From contig OX424555.1 of assembly GCA_949152475.1 (NCBI GenBank), positions 96,133,515-96,197,514 on the forward strand: 64,000 bases of DNA, given 5' to 3'. This document shows positions 11,165-23,196 of the stretch, piece by piece. The notes under the pieces are model-generated. The model ran no database searches and was not told where the DNA came from. It worked only from the letters and a program-made list of their open reading frames with translations. Within the stretch, counting starts at the first letter, position 1. Each line of letters begins with the position of its first letter. Source of the stretch: Terebella lapidaria. Its lineage: Eukaryota; Annelida; Polychaeta; Terebellida; Terebellidae. Both the position numbers and the translations under genes were made by a program.

Positions 11165-11839
11165 CAGGGCTCCCGATAGCGTAAAATAATGCGTAATTAC
11201 GCATGACTTTTTGAAATTTACGCAGTGCTATCATGGCCAGTGCGTATGATTACGCACTCGGAAAATTTGTGGAAACTAATTTAAAAACAATGACATCGAT
11301 TTATTAGCTCAAAAAACGAAGTTCTAGAAAATAATAAAAAAAATGTCAATTTCCGCCAAAGTGACGCATGCGCAATGCACTCGCTGGCGAATAAGTTGTG
11401 GGACACGTCATCAAAATTCGAGCACAATAAACTACAGCGCCCCCGTGCGAATGTCTGCAACATCGAAAGCCTATGTGTGCACCCCCTTGCGAATATAAAT
11501 TTAAGGATTTCCCCTCTTTCGTTTCTTCAACACGACTCGACAATGAATCGACGAACTATTCGAGAGTAAAACAAGTGCGTTTTCTGCAATAGAAGACCTT
11601 CAGAAAGCTACTGTGGGCAAGGGCTATCGTTGACTATCAGGATTGTGCTGAAATTTTGAGGAAAACCTGGAGGATATGTGAGATTTGTAAACATAATGGT
11701 AGCTGTCACTTTGACTGAAAGAAAAAAAAATCACTGTACATCCTGTTTTGAAAATTACCCCTTCATTTCAAAATTTACCCCTTGTAATTTGACCCATGGG
11801 GTATGGTACTCCTTCGAAAAAATCCTACCGGGAGCCCTG
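11165..11839. mobile_element. hAT-like MITE, copy 1
   Basis: Ends are CAGGGCTCCCG and its inverse CGGGAGCCCTG. The 8 bases GCACCCAG occur on both sides (11,157-11,164 and 11,839-11,846, the last G of the element being shared). Copy A' has the precise empty site (attgcacccaggaaa near 40,975-40,990). About 675 bp with no transposase frame. The CAGGG terminus and the 7-8 bp duplication suggest the hAT superfamily. A palindromic TGCGTAATTACGCA lies just inside the left end. Confidence 0.75.
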
Positions 11840-12290
11840 CACCCAGGAAATTCCCAAACTTATTATGTTTTTCATTTTGATTTATCAGTTGCAATAAATG
11901 TGATATTGTTATTTATAACTAATGACTAATCAGCAATAACTAATAACTAATCAGCAAACAGGAATGAATGAAAAATTTGTTGATCAAAATGTGATATCTT
12001 CCCAGCAATATTGTCAGTGTGATTTGTGGCGGGAGGGCTGGAATGTTCACAGCTCTGTGACATGTTTGTTTGTGTAGGACATTGATCAACGACTCGGCAG
12101 AAAACTTGATTGAAACTGAAGTCTTGCACTGTTAGAAATTGTGGGCATTAAGTAATACATTGTATGTTGGACTGGGAGGGTTGGAGGGAAGAGCAGGTGG
12201 AGTGCAGATTTATTGAGCTTCGGTTTGTTAATTATTTTGGCGATAGAACTAATTATGATGAGCAAACTGATAAACTGAAATAATGACAGA

Positions 12291-12327
12291 TTTTTTTTTT
12301 TGGGGGGGGGGGGGGGGGATGGGGGCC
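12291..12327 (+). repeat. Poly-T / poly-G tract
   Basis: A run of T followed by about 18 G. It is not present at the matching place in A'. A similar G run lies at 14,622-14,636. Confidence 0.8.
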
Positions 12328-12648
12328 TTTTTCAGTCCTGCAAATATGATCTATTTACAAAAGTCATGATATAAGTATGATATATTTACAAAAGTTGGAG
12401 CAAAAGTCACTATTACTATCCAGATTCTCCACCATTTGTTGTCAGCAGAGATTGCAAGAAGGTTTTATTACTGACATCTGAGTGTTCAGAGAAGTCATTT
12501 GTCACATGCTGAAATAAATCTGACTAGAAGTTAGACCCAGAGAGACTTAACTTGGATTTAATTGTGTCCATTATCAATTCTCAGCAGAGACAAAGCAAAA
12601 CCTTGAGCTGATTTGAAAGTAAAAGTGATTTGTTATCTTTCGCTGCAG

Positions 12649-12770
12649 GCGAGGGTTCTGAGGGCTTTAATCCGAGTGTTTCAGGCAAGTTTTTGTCAGA
12701 TGTCTCATTTGGGAGAGCTGCAGTGTGGGATTTAGTGCAGAAAGGCATCAGCTTAATAAAGAACAGTTGA
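12649..12770 (+). CDS. Candidate terminal exon, unknown protein (copy A)
   Basis: Acceptor atctttcgctgcag, then two bases and 39 codons beginning EGSEGFNPSVSGKFL and ending LIKNS before TGA. The paralogue near 41,675 in A' keeps the acceptor but diverges from this frame in its second half. A similar in-frame motif behind a strong acceptor occurs at 61,638 (AEENSEGLSLSES), with nucleotide similarity between the two. The protein is unknown. Confidence 0.3.
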
Positions 12771-15001
12771 AGTGGTTATATCGGAAATTGCACAAGATAC
12801 AAAAATGACAATATGTATAACTGCTACCATGTCATAAAACACAGAACAAATAAGCTGTCACCTGGAGACTTTATCCCTGGAAGCAGTTAATGGCCACAAT
12901 TATTGGTGATTATGTAGGGACATCTTCTGTTATCTCCAGTCATTCTCAGGGTTACCATGGTGACCTAATTGTCACTGTAGGGTCACCGTGGTAACCTAAT
13001 TAACATGGTTTGGACAAATAATGGACTGAGTAGTCGGCTGAGGGCAACTTGTGGAATGTCTGACCATAAAATACAACACAGGAAACACTGGAAAGTTTGG
13101 TGGAATTAAAATATCACAACAAATATTGACTGCTTGATCTGTGCATGTATTTCTTTATATCTAGTGTTTTTTTTTTCAACAAAAATATTAGAGAATTGTT
13201 TCATGAATTATTGTTTTTAGATACTCAGTTACTTGCCTCAAGGAAGATGCAAGCTTTCCTTACCAACTGGTATTTGTTTTCCCCAGCAATCGATTAACAT
13301 GTTTTGTAAATAATCTTTTAGGTTAGAGAACAGTATTTAGTTTTTACATGTGATATCCTAATAATTTAAAAATCTAACAGAGTATCTCCCCATGATGTCT
13401 TATGCCATCTCTCAGCCTAAAATGCCACCATCTCATTCGAACTTCTCTCCATTGTAAGTCAGAGTTAATTGGCTGTTTTGAGCACACCAAAGGCTCGGGT
13501 CAGGTCCAATGTGTCAGCCATGAATGGTGTCTACGTGATGCTGGGATGGTCTGTGAGCTCTGAATACTAATTGGTTCTGCAAATATCCACACAGAATCCA
13601 CACCAAAAAGGTGTAGCAATATATGTCATCTGGCAACCCAATATTTCATGTGAATTTGTAATGAAAGTTGTGACAGTACACAAAAATATGTAGCAATTGC
13701 ACAGTTTCAATCTTGTCTCACTCTGTTCTAATACTGGATAGATAAAGTGCAGCTATAACACAGACCAGCCAAGTGTTCTTGTAGCTTTTGTTTCAGTGCA
13801 CCAAGTGAAAAGACTCCTAATGTTGCCTGATGGGAGTGTTATTGTTGTGTGGGGATGATTTCTGATCTCTCCCTTGAGAGCGCTTTTCTGAAGGGAAAAA
13901 TAAGATTTTTCGCCTTGCAATAGCTCTCTAAGAGCCCAAACACCAATGTGGCGGTATCCATTGTGGGCCAGTTTTATTTATCAGAATTGGTATCAGTTGG
14001 AGTCCCACAATAAGATTATCAAGGTGCTTCAAGGAGAGCAATGTGTGAATTATCACTCTCAGAAGGTTTGTTCTTGGTGACGAGGATCTCTTGTATCTCC
14101 TTGAGGCGTGTGTAGAATCTTTAACGAGATTTTATCCCAAGACTGTGTAAGGTAATCTTTAATGAGATTTTATCCCAAGACTGTGTAAAGTAATTAGTTT
14201 CCACATCTCACAATTAATCGGCTGTGATGTGGTACTCGGCCTTTATGATTGCCTGCTTAAATCCACTGATATTCAAGTCTTAATTGTCCCACAGCGATGT
14301 CACTTCTTTCATGACCACTTTGTTCAATGTTTAAGCTCATCATTTTCTTGAAAACAATAACAGTAACACTTCCATCAACGGTGGTTGCCTGGATATCTCG
14401 GACAATAGAAAAAGATATACATGGAGGGTTTGAGTCCAAAATTTGTTCTAAGCACCCGGAAACAAAAGGTGTGTCCCCGTGATACAACCTGTATGTGACC
14501 TGAATACATGCTGTCTGCAGCTGGACACTTGCGGCAGACGCTCGTAAAATGTTTGACGACCACTGGCCCAGGACCTGCTGAATCTCAGACTACAGGGAAC
14601 AGTGACAGGGACTTAGGATTGAGGGGGGGGGGGGGGAGATTGTCACAGGGTGCTTGAAGTAAATTTGTTTCTCTTATAGGAATCTATTAGAGAAAACCTT
14701 TATGATAATATGTATAAAGGGTTCAATTAGTCTGCCAGTATTAAGCACTGGTATGCATGGCGAAGAGGCCATGTCTTGGAACTGACCTGCTAAAAGCTGT
14801 CGGTTATCTATTTTATCCCTGTGATTACTTTGGTTAATCCCGATAGCTGTTGATAGAAGCAAAGACATAGACTCCCAGCACACTGCCGTAGAGAAGCGAC
14901 TATGAAGGGCTCAGTATATCCCAGAGGAAGGAGTATATTTCTCATTAAAATACATTGTGTATTTCTGTGTCGTGGTACGAAAACACACTTACTATCATGA
15001 G
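12771..15001. other. No clear gene
   Basis: Copy A homology ends near 13,060. The rest is single-copy in this window, with a 40-bp duplication at 14,117 and a poly-G tract at 14,622. Short open frames only. Confidence 0.5.
14117..14194 (+). repeat. Two-copy 39-40 bp tandem repeat
   Basis: The phrase gagattttatcccaagactg occurs twice in a row, each time preceded by aatcttta and followed by tgtaa. Confidence 0.8.
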
Positions 15002-15660
15002 TACCGTATTTATTCAATTAGTTCGAACACTCTAATAATTCGAACACCAAAAATTATTCAAGAAAATAATTTTCAAATTGACTCGTTTAGTTCGAACAGT
15101 CAAATTTACGATCGAAATTTCGATTGAAACAACGAACGAAATCAACTTGTCAGCTGCCAAAACTTAACAACTCGCCAGGTGGCAGCACTACGAAATGAGT
15201 AATCAGCGATATATTCGCCAGGTGGCAGTGATCGCGATTAGGCCTTCCAATGCTAGGGTATATGGCCTTTCGTGAAATAAAGTTCTAAAAAATAAAAATA
15301 TGTATATGACAAAAAGCGCGGACCTCATAGTGCCAGGTGGTTTTCGGGCCATTGAAGATTTTCCGAGTCGAGTGACTCGATTGCACTTGCAATATGACTA
15401 GAATCTAGCATCAATGCGAGATTATAAATTACAGTTACCCGGCGATTTAGCAGCCTGTTATTCAAGTTTTTTTTAAAATGCTAGTTGTCTGCAGTTAACC
15501 TATCAATCGTACAGACCCTAACCAGCCAGCATGAGCAGCATCTGTCAACTCGCGTAGGCCTATCTGCCATGGCATGATCCATCTGGGTTCGGGATTGTTT
15601 TTCGTTTTGACGGACGATTTTATCGTGAATCTAATAATTCGAACATTTCAAAATTTAATT

Positions 15661-17282
15661 GTATCCCCCGAACGAAGTTCGGCGGATACTATGGATTTGT
15701 CTTCGTCGCGCCGCCGCGTCCGCGTCCGCGCCCGCGTCCGCGCCCGCGTCCGCGTCCGCAGACACTTTCTTGTGAACGCGCTACAGGTTGCAAATCTTAA
15801 CCGATTCTAATAATTTTTTATACAGACACATCTTATGGTAAGATCCCGACACCAATCGATTTTGGTTGCCATAGCAACCAAATTGGCCGATTGGCGACAC
15901 ATTTTGTTCTCAACTTAGCCTGTTTAACACACATGGCTTGTGAACGCTCTACGGGTGGGAGTTTTCAATGAATGATGATGAAATCGCACAGACTCGAAGA
16001 GAAAGGGCCTCACACGAAACCTATCGTTTTTCAGAATGATCTAATAAATATTAACCAGTTAACGGACTAACTTATTACGACCATTAAAATGCCGACTTGA
16101 ACATCTGTGATCAATCCAATACCCTGTACTAGGAAAACAAATAGCACTGCATTCTTGTTCAGAATAGAGAACTGATGTTTTTAGTGAAAACAGATCGATA
16201 TTATCGAATAAGTTAACCTTAATTTTACTAGTTAAGTCTATTATTGACCACAATTAAAATAGTTAAGATGAGAAACATTTATTATTACGCTCAACAAGGT
16301 GAAAGTTTTGTCCAGTACAGATTTCATGAGTGTAACCGAATAAGTTAGCCTTATTATTACTAGTTAAGTCTATTACTGACCACAATAAAAATAGCTAAGA
16401 CAAGAAATATTTATTATTGGGCTCAACAAGGTAAAGGTTCTGTCCAGTAGAGATTTTATGGCTGTAACCAAATAAGTTAACATTATTTTTGCTAGTTAAA
16501 TCTATCATTGATATCAATAATAATAGTTAAGACGAGAAACATTTATTATTGAAGGTAAAGATTTTGTCCAGTTGAGATATCTGGGTGTAACTGAATGAGT
16601 TAACATTATTTTTACTAAAACATTGATCTGGCTCGAATTTCATCATCTTGAAATGCAGTTTTGGTCAACTTTTACTCTGAATTTCAACTTGAAACCACGT
16701 TTGATACATATTATGAGTCAAAATATAACTTATAGTAAAAAGTTCAATCTGGCTCCAATTTCGTCATCTTGAAATGCAGTTTTGGTCAACTTTTACTTTG
16801 AATTTCAACTTGGAAACAAGTTTGTCACATATTATGAGTTGATATATAACTTATGGTGAAAAGTGTGATCTGGCTCCAATTTCATGATCTTGAAATGCAG
16901 TTTTGGTCAATTTTTACTTTTAATTTCAACTTGGAACCAAGTATGTCAAAAATCCTGAGTTGAAATATAATTTTAGGTGAAAAGTTTGATCTGGCTGTGA
17001 TTTCGTTTTTGTTATCGAACATGTCGAAATGGACATTCATATGCAGTGGTTTCAGTGGTGATCTTGAAATCGCCCTTCAATAACCTTGAAAGATTAATGC
17101 AGCAATTTTGGTGGGAAAAAAGAACAGTTGTGGCCCAAGATTTTACATTTCTCTGGTAATCTTTTCTATCCCTTGTTCTAGTTTTTCACACTTATTAGTA
17201 CATGTAATATATTTGGGGCAAAAGGAATGATAGTGCTACGGGGGATACACCCAAGCGGTCGTAGGCGACCGGAAGCATCTAG
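15661..17282 (+). mobile_element. Helentron-like non-autonomous element, family II
   Basis: Inserted into the TA-target MITE; the MITE copy at 19,782 gives the empty site and places the insertion at TT. The 5' end is a palindrome (15,661-15,689; arms GTATCCCCCGAAC and GTTCGGCGGATAC around GAA). A CGTCCG microsatellite follows at 15,706-15,760. There are two internal tandem arrays. A subterminal inverse of the 5' end, CGGGGGATAC, lies at 17,239-17,248, then a hairpin (CGGTCG, TAGG, CGACCG; 17,256-17,271) and CTAG at 17,279-17,282. The layout matches family I although the sequence is unrelated. The terminal CTAG and 3' hairpin also fit Helitron ends in general. Confidence 0.65.
16205..17000 (+). 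repeat. Two tandem arrays inside family II element
   Basis: The first array (about 16,205-16,615) has about four units of 120-130 bp with the phrase tagttaagtctattattgac and caacaaggtgaaagttttgtc. The second (about 16,615-17,000) has about four units of about 119 bp with atctggctccaatttc and cttgaaatgcagttttggtc. Confidence 0.85.
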
Positions 17283-17635
17283 TTATTTTTAGCTGTTCGA
17301 ACTAATTGAATAAATACGGTAATCACTGGTGGAGAATCCGCAAATATCTGCCAATTTTTTTTGTCGACCTTATGTACAAAGTGAATTTCTCCAGACTGGA
17401 CAGACATTTTATTGACCCATAAGTCAGAGGCAGTTACTCCCGACTAGAAACCAATTTTATTAATGACTCTACACTCAATGATGTGAACAAGACTGCCACA
17501 AAATCAGGTCGGAAATCTGTCGCGGGATACAATCGGTGGAAAATTTAATATTCTGATCCAATATATTTGTCTGCACCATTGAGTAAAAGTGTCAGTGTGT
17601 TCAGTGAATGATTGAATGTCTGAGGGGAAAAAAAC

Positions 17636-17674
17636 ATGGAGGTATCGAAAGAGTCAGATATTCTCTGGCTACAG
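17636..17674 (+). CDS. Candidate first coding exon, unknown protein
   Basis: ATG in a good context (aaaacATGG) opens 13 codons, MEVSKESDILWLQ, ending at a strong donor (CAG followed by gtgagg) in phase 0. Short, and not supported by a paralogue in this window, so the call rests on context and donor alone. Confidence 0.25.
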
Positions 17675-18290
17675 GTGAGGGAATGATGTATTTGGTGCCA
17701 GTGATTTTGAAAGGCTGCTGATTTTGTCTGCTGGTTTCGTGTCATAGCAGGATTGAGTCGTCCAGATCAAACAACCCAAGATGCTCCAAACTGATGTCAT
17801 TAGTCCAGTCTGGGACAGTGACCTTGACCTTCAGGGTAAAACTCTCCTGGTCCCCAAACAATCAACAAACAGGGCAGGTGTTCATCGCTATAGAAACTGG
17901 AGAAAACTAGGAACTTTTCCCCTAAGAAAAGATCGATAGATGATATTTTAGAGAAATATACACTAGATCCTTGGTATCCTGTATATTTATGCATATTTCT
18001 CAATTTGGGAGCCATATTATAATATAATACTCGCAATGGAATAAAGATCAAGATCCATCAATGGTGCATAGAGCAGAACTTTGGCCTGAGCACTCAAGTG
18101 TAGATAACTGAGAGCTCTAGAGGCACAGAGATGTATAAGTCTGATATAGAAGCTTCCTCGGGTTTTCAGCAGCCAAGCCTAGCTCCCTTTGCTCGGAGGT
18201 GTGGTGTTTTCTACAAGTTTCTCCAGTTGGTCGCTGGTTTGACTCGAGGATCCCAGCAGTGTTCTAACATCTCCCTCCTATCATATCCAG

Positions 18291-18546
18291 TGTCGCGACT
18301 CTCAGAATTCTTATCGCAGCGTCGATAGATGATGATCATGGAGTTATGGAAATCAGACCCGAGGGTGGTACATGGACAAGTTTGCTTCCAGCGCTGAATG
18401 TTTGCTGGATATCACCAGTTGAGGTCCCACAGAGGTTTATTATACATCATACAAGAGTAGATTTGGGGCGGTCAGACACTTGGATGAGACTCCCTGAGAG
18501 ACCGCTCCAAACCCAGTTAAAATCCAGTCAGGCAAGGACAGTGTAA
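18291..18546 (+). CDS. Open frame of uncertain status
   Basis: Behind a possible acceptor (tcatatccag) a frame is open for about 84 codons to TAA. It contains MEIRPEGGTWTSLLPALNV and RVDLGRSDTWMRLPE. No good GT donor closes it; a CAGgcaagg GC-type donor is the only candidate. Family unknown; may be chance. Confidence 0.2.
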
Positions 18547-19781
18547 CACAATGTTACACTGGGGAAGGGGGCTGATGCTTTGAATTGGATGATGTTTTAT
18601 AAATTTGCAAAAGAAGTATTAAAAACATGATATGGAAGAATTTTAGTAAGATGTGAAAAAATGTATCAGATAATTGATTACACAGTGTCACTTTTGTCCA
18701 GTTTTGCCTCAGCAGTAATTACATAATCTTTTACTTTTGGTAAAAGGCTGACCTTTACAAAGCATGGCCAGTTTGACATGACGCCTGTTAAGAGAACAGA
18801 AAGTCACTCGGCCTCACACACGTCTCACGTCACCTGTCACCTCCACAGACGCTAATCCCATCAGACTTGTCGTGTTTGTACAAAAACTTGGACGTCACGG
18901 AGCGAAAACAGCCGTATTAACCAGGGTTGTGTAATGTGCGGGCTGTCATCTTTGTGAAGTAACATTGTTGTAATGGAGGTCTGTACAACACTGTATTTTG
19001 CAACTTGAGTTTCATACAGTGAATCCATCCTTTACTGTGATAATGTTGCACATTTCTTCAATGTCAGGAGTATATTTGAGAATGAGCAAATTCAGCAGAC
19101 ATTGTAGATTTCTGGTTAACAGAATAAAACACCAATTCACTGCATTACGCGTTTTCTCTCTGCAAAGAAACAATTCATCTTATAGAATGTCTCCAATTCT
19201 AAATGGGAATTAAAGCTGCAGAATTGAAAACACATCTATCTTGAGCAGGATAAAGACGCAATCCATTTGGAAATTCCCACACGTCTGAGGCAGCTCAGAT
19301 TCCAAAAGGCAGCTTTTACGCTTGCTCGTGGTTTGCTCTGGTTTCTGTTGTGATCGGAAGACACAGAAGCGAAAGAACTCTCAGAATTGATTCATGACGC
19401 ACACTGCTTGCATACGGTAGACTTCTGTGACATCTTGATTCATTGGGGCGCATCATGCTTCAATGGGCTAGTTCACTGGAACAGATCACTCATGGTGGGA
19501 GACTAAAAGTACAATCCATGATTCTTGAGAATTAATGAAGAGTTCAGTCTGATTCAGTGAGATGATCAAAGTTTGATCTATCCACGAGTATGATCCTTTG
19601 ATGGTTCTGTGGTCAATGAGAAGTCACTCTTTGTGTTGTTGGGGCAGCCTGTGTTGATGTTGCCATGGTAACATATCTTTTCTACTCAATAGGTCATAAA
19701 CGATTGCTTTGAAGTTTTGAAAAGAATTCGAGATTCTATTGTGCCCTTTCAATCGTAAAACATTTCATAATTTAGATTGAA

Positions 19782-20433
19782 TACCGTATTTATTCAATTA
19801 GTTCGAACAGCTAAAAATAATTAAATTTTGAAATGTTCGAATTATTAGATTCACGATAAAATCGTCCTTCAAAACGAAAAAAAATCCCAAACCCAGATCG
19901 ATCATGCCATGGCAGATAGGCCTACGCGAGTTGACAGATGCCGCTCATGCTGGCTGGTTAGGGCCTGTACGATTGATAGGTTAACTGCAGACAACTAGCA
20001 TTTTAAAAAAAAACTTGAATAACTGGCTGCTAAATCGCCGGGTAACTGTAATTTATAATCTCGCATTGATGCTAGATTCTAGTCATATTGCAAGTGCATT
20101 CGAGTCACTCGACTCGGAAATCTTCAATGGCCCGCAAACCGCCTGGCACTATGAGGTCCGCGCTTTTTGTCATATACCCTAGCATTGGAAGGCCTAATCG
20201 CGATCACTGCCACCTGGTGAATATATCGCTGATTACTCATTTCGTAGTGCTGTCACCTGGCAAGTTGTTAAGTTTTGGCAGCTGACAAGTTGATTTCGTT
20301 CGTTGTTTCAATCGAAATTTCGATCGTAAATTTGACTGTTCGAACTAAACGAGTCAATTTGAAAATTATTTTCTTGAATAATTTTTGGTGTTCGAATTAT
20401 TAGAGTGTTCGAACTAATTGAATAAATACGGTA
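19782..20433. mobile_element. TA-target MITE (pogo/mariner-like), copy 2, inverted
   Basis: 652 bp with the same 27-bp terminal inverted repeats as 15,002-17,321, in opposite orientation and without the internal insertion, so it supplies the empty site for that insertion (aatttaattatttttagc in reverse). The pair lies 2.5 kb apart and could fold together as a large inverted repeat. Confidence 0.85.
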
Positions 20434-22677
20434 ATTCGATTATACACAAACAATTTTCATCACCACTGACACTGATTCTTAGAACTGCCCTTCAGTCAAA
20501 TAATTATTGATTATCAAGCACTGAAAATGCAGAAGTATTTTGAAATTACTACTTGAAATTCCTCCCCCAGAATAGGGTCATGCCTGCCGTCCCATGACAA
20601 ACATCACACTGACAGACAGACGTACGACCAGACAATTGTCCTGGGACTGTGCTGTCTGTCTTCATTCTTCTAATGATCAGATAGCCACGTTATTGACATC
20701 CTAATTACTGTGTTAGTGGAGTCTGACAGAGATATCCCCAGAAGGTTCATAACTATTCCCACCAATAATAAACATGGTGAAACATGTAAAGTTGTCCTTT
20801 TGACTTGTAGTTCTGTATTTTACATTGTAGAATCTCCTTTCTTTTCATAATCCACCTTCTTCAGTGCATTGAATAACGAAATGGTTATTTCTGTTTCTTC
20901 TGCAAGGAAATTATTGTATATATTTTTGATGTTGGAAGTTGGACGGCGGGTGTTTTTATAAGAATGTCAGCTCTGTTCATGTTTCTGCATAAATTGCACG
21001 CAAAATCCTTCATGATGAGACCATATTAATGATACCAATGAGCGATCTACAGAACGTTGGGACATCATTAAGGAATATTGAGGTTCATCAATAACATTAA
21101 TTACATCACATTTGGTCTGACGTTGATCGTGATCCTGGAAGAACAAACTTCATTAGAATGAACCAGTCATTAGTTGCATCAGCATGCTCCCTGCTTCTCA
21201 ATTGAGTCCATGAATATTAATCATACATCTGTATCATTTCATGGAGATACTGGTAAAGAGGTAACCTACTTCAATATCTAGATTCCAAGATGACTATCGA
21301 ACTAGACAGTATTTACGTAATGTTGATTATCATGCATCACTCCTCTTTTCACACACCATGTTTGTCCAAAATCCTACCTCACATTTGTTGCCACGAAGCC
21401 ATATACAAGCCGCACCTGGCTGCTATTTAACCCCTTCCTGTCCTGCTCCTTCCACATTCTTTGTTTGTGCCTCCCTATTTGCCTTCGACTATGATGCACA
21501 GATTGTGACACCGACCCACACACATCAACCTGGTCTCATCTGTTGATGTAATCTTGGCTCCGAGAACTTGAACTCATGTGTATAAATATTCGGTGGATGG
21601 ATCTGCTTCGTGAAGGTCTTCTGGTGCAGAAAACATTGTTCTATTGTATTGCAAGCCATACATACAGCGTGGCCATTCTAACCTACAAGTTGTTGTGTAT
21701 GAGCCAATGACCTTGTCAGGCTTGTGTCCTGATCTCCACATATCTCTCTGAATGGCTGCTCTGGACAGAAGTCATCAGGAAACAGAAACCTCGGGCTTGA
21801 GACCTCTGGGATATTATGGGAAGGTTGCTGACTGACGACGTGATCACAGCAATAAGAAGGACGGCAGGTCTCACACTTTAGAAGTGACGTCTTGGAAAGA
21901 ATGCGACAACAGAGGAACCAGGAAACCCGCGGCAAAATACGGCCAATTTCCTGTCAGCGATACAAAAAGTCGATCAGTGATAGATCAGACAGAGCGTTGT
22001 TCAGGTTCAGGGTGAGATTTCCTCAAGACTTCCTTCTCTCAAAGAAACCTGTCTGACAGCTCATTGGATTGGGAAATATGTGCAGGGCAGGATAATCATG
22101 AAAAGCTTTGTGATATAATGGATGTCTTCACTGCTGCTATAATATAAATGTCTCATAGTGCACACTCTGGTATTGCAACAAAATGTTTTGGTACAATATT
22201 CTCGACATTTCTGGAGCCTATAAATATAAATAAATCAGTTAAAGCTAAATTATCAATGACAAAATCTTCACATATAACTGCACACTAACAATGATGATTT
22301 ATGTTGCAATAGGAAGGAATATGTTACACATCATCATTAGTGTGAACTTCAACACTCTGGTAGACTGAATACATGCCCCGGACAAGTGCTGAATAATTCA
22401 GGCAGATGAATGTTTTTGTGATCAAGGGTCTGCTACTGACAATGTAGTTCATCTCACAGCGGAGACCAAAACAAGACACCGCTGCTTGATCGTGTTACTC
22501 CGACAGTCAGATGTTTCTTGTTAAAAACTCCTGAATGTGGACAGAATCTTTTACTTTGACACACATCGACACAACATTCCAGTTCCTGAATCAGTCGTAA
22601 AGGGACTCTCAGCAAACTGCACAATTAACCTTTGGAGCTGACGCGACATCAGATTACACAAGTTTATTTGCTAACCC
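20434..22677. other. No clear gene
   Basis: Single-copy AT-rich sequence between the second TA-target MITE and the minus-strand candidate exon at 22,678. Only short frames without paired splice sites. Confidence 0.5.
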
Positions 22678-22747
22678 TCAAATGTCATCAGAATCAGTGT
22701 CTTGGGTGGAAAATTCTGTTGGCACAAAATCAGATCTCAGGAGGCTC
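22678..22747 (-). CDS. Candidate terminal exon, minus strand
   Basis: Acceptor ctctcttgttgtgctag, then one base and 22 codons beginning SLLRSDFVPTEF and ending in the acidic tail QDTDSDDI before TGA. The acidic, Ser/Thr-rich tail looks like a genuine C-terminus. The upstream exon is not certain; the candidate at 23,010 has an incompatible phase. Confidence 0.3.
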
Positions 22748-22903
22748 CTAGCACAACAAGAGAGCGCTTGTTTTATGACAGGAAACCACAATATTATCTG
22801 CATAAAAGACAGTGAAACAGTGATATAATGACTCTGGATTGAAGATGTTTCTTGCAGGAAATAGCAAGCATACTCAAATACATGTACAAAGAAATTTGAG
22901 TAT

Positions 22904-22982
22904 AAAGACTGGTATTTGTTTATTGCTGTGTGTTGTAAGTGGAGTCTAAAGACTGGTATTTGTTTATTGCTGTGTATTGTTC
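22904..22982 (+). repeat. Two-copy repeat of about 38 bp
   Basis: The phrase taaagactggtatttgttta, followed by ttgctgtgt, occurs twice in tandem. Confidence 0.85.
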
Positions 22983-23009
22983 GATATTGTCCAATTAACT
23001 TGCAGACAA

Positions 23010-23069
23010 TTACTTGTTCACTTGCTGGAATGCAATGAACCAGCTCAAGTAGATCTGCTCCACTTTGCC
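23010..23069 (-). CDS. Candidate short exon, minus strand
   Basis: A strong acceptor (tttgtttcttgttctatcag) precedes 19 codons and a stop in frame 0, GKVEQIYLSWFIAFQQVNK. A second reading (two bases, then QSGADLLELVHCIPASEQ, donor gtaatt) is also open. The two readings cannot be separated without a transcript. Confidence 0.25.
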   Translation of the reverse strand, partial: GKVEQIYLSWFIAFQQVNK

Positions 23070-23196
23070 CTGATAGAACAAGAAACAAATCAGCCAGAGT
23101 AGTTACAGCTCAGCCAGGATCAATGGAACTTTGTCCTCCAGAAGTGACATGAAGGTCATGTACACTTGATGACATCTCAGACCCCGAGATATCTTT

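Larger units (their letters stand above)
64..13060 (+). repeat. Segmental duplication, copy A
   Basis: This block aligns along its length, in the same orientation, with 30,361-42,105. Shared landmarks in the same order include the exon at 1,041, the exon at 5,636, the minus-strand exons near 6,200-6,950, the text around 9,350-10,440, and the block around 10,970-12,800. The copies have drifted by substitutions and small indels, and each carries private insertions: 1,502-5,614, 7,490-9,043 and 11,165-11,839 are only in this copy. Boundaries are by eye and good to tens of bases. Confidence 0.85.
15002..17321. mobile_element. TA-target MITE (pogo/mariner-like), copy 1, split by another element
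   Basis: Perfect 27-bp terminal inverted repeats begin TACCGTATTTATTCAATT at 15,002 and end with the inverse at 17,321; the outermost TA is the likely target duplication. Without the 1.6 kb insertion at 15,661-17,282 the element is about 700 bp and matches 19,782-20,433 in reverse orientation. No transposase frame. It contains two copies of TCGCCAGGTGGCAG (15,172 and 15,215). Confidence 0.8.
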
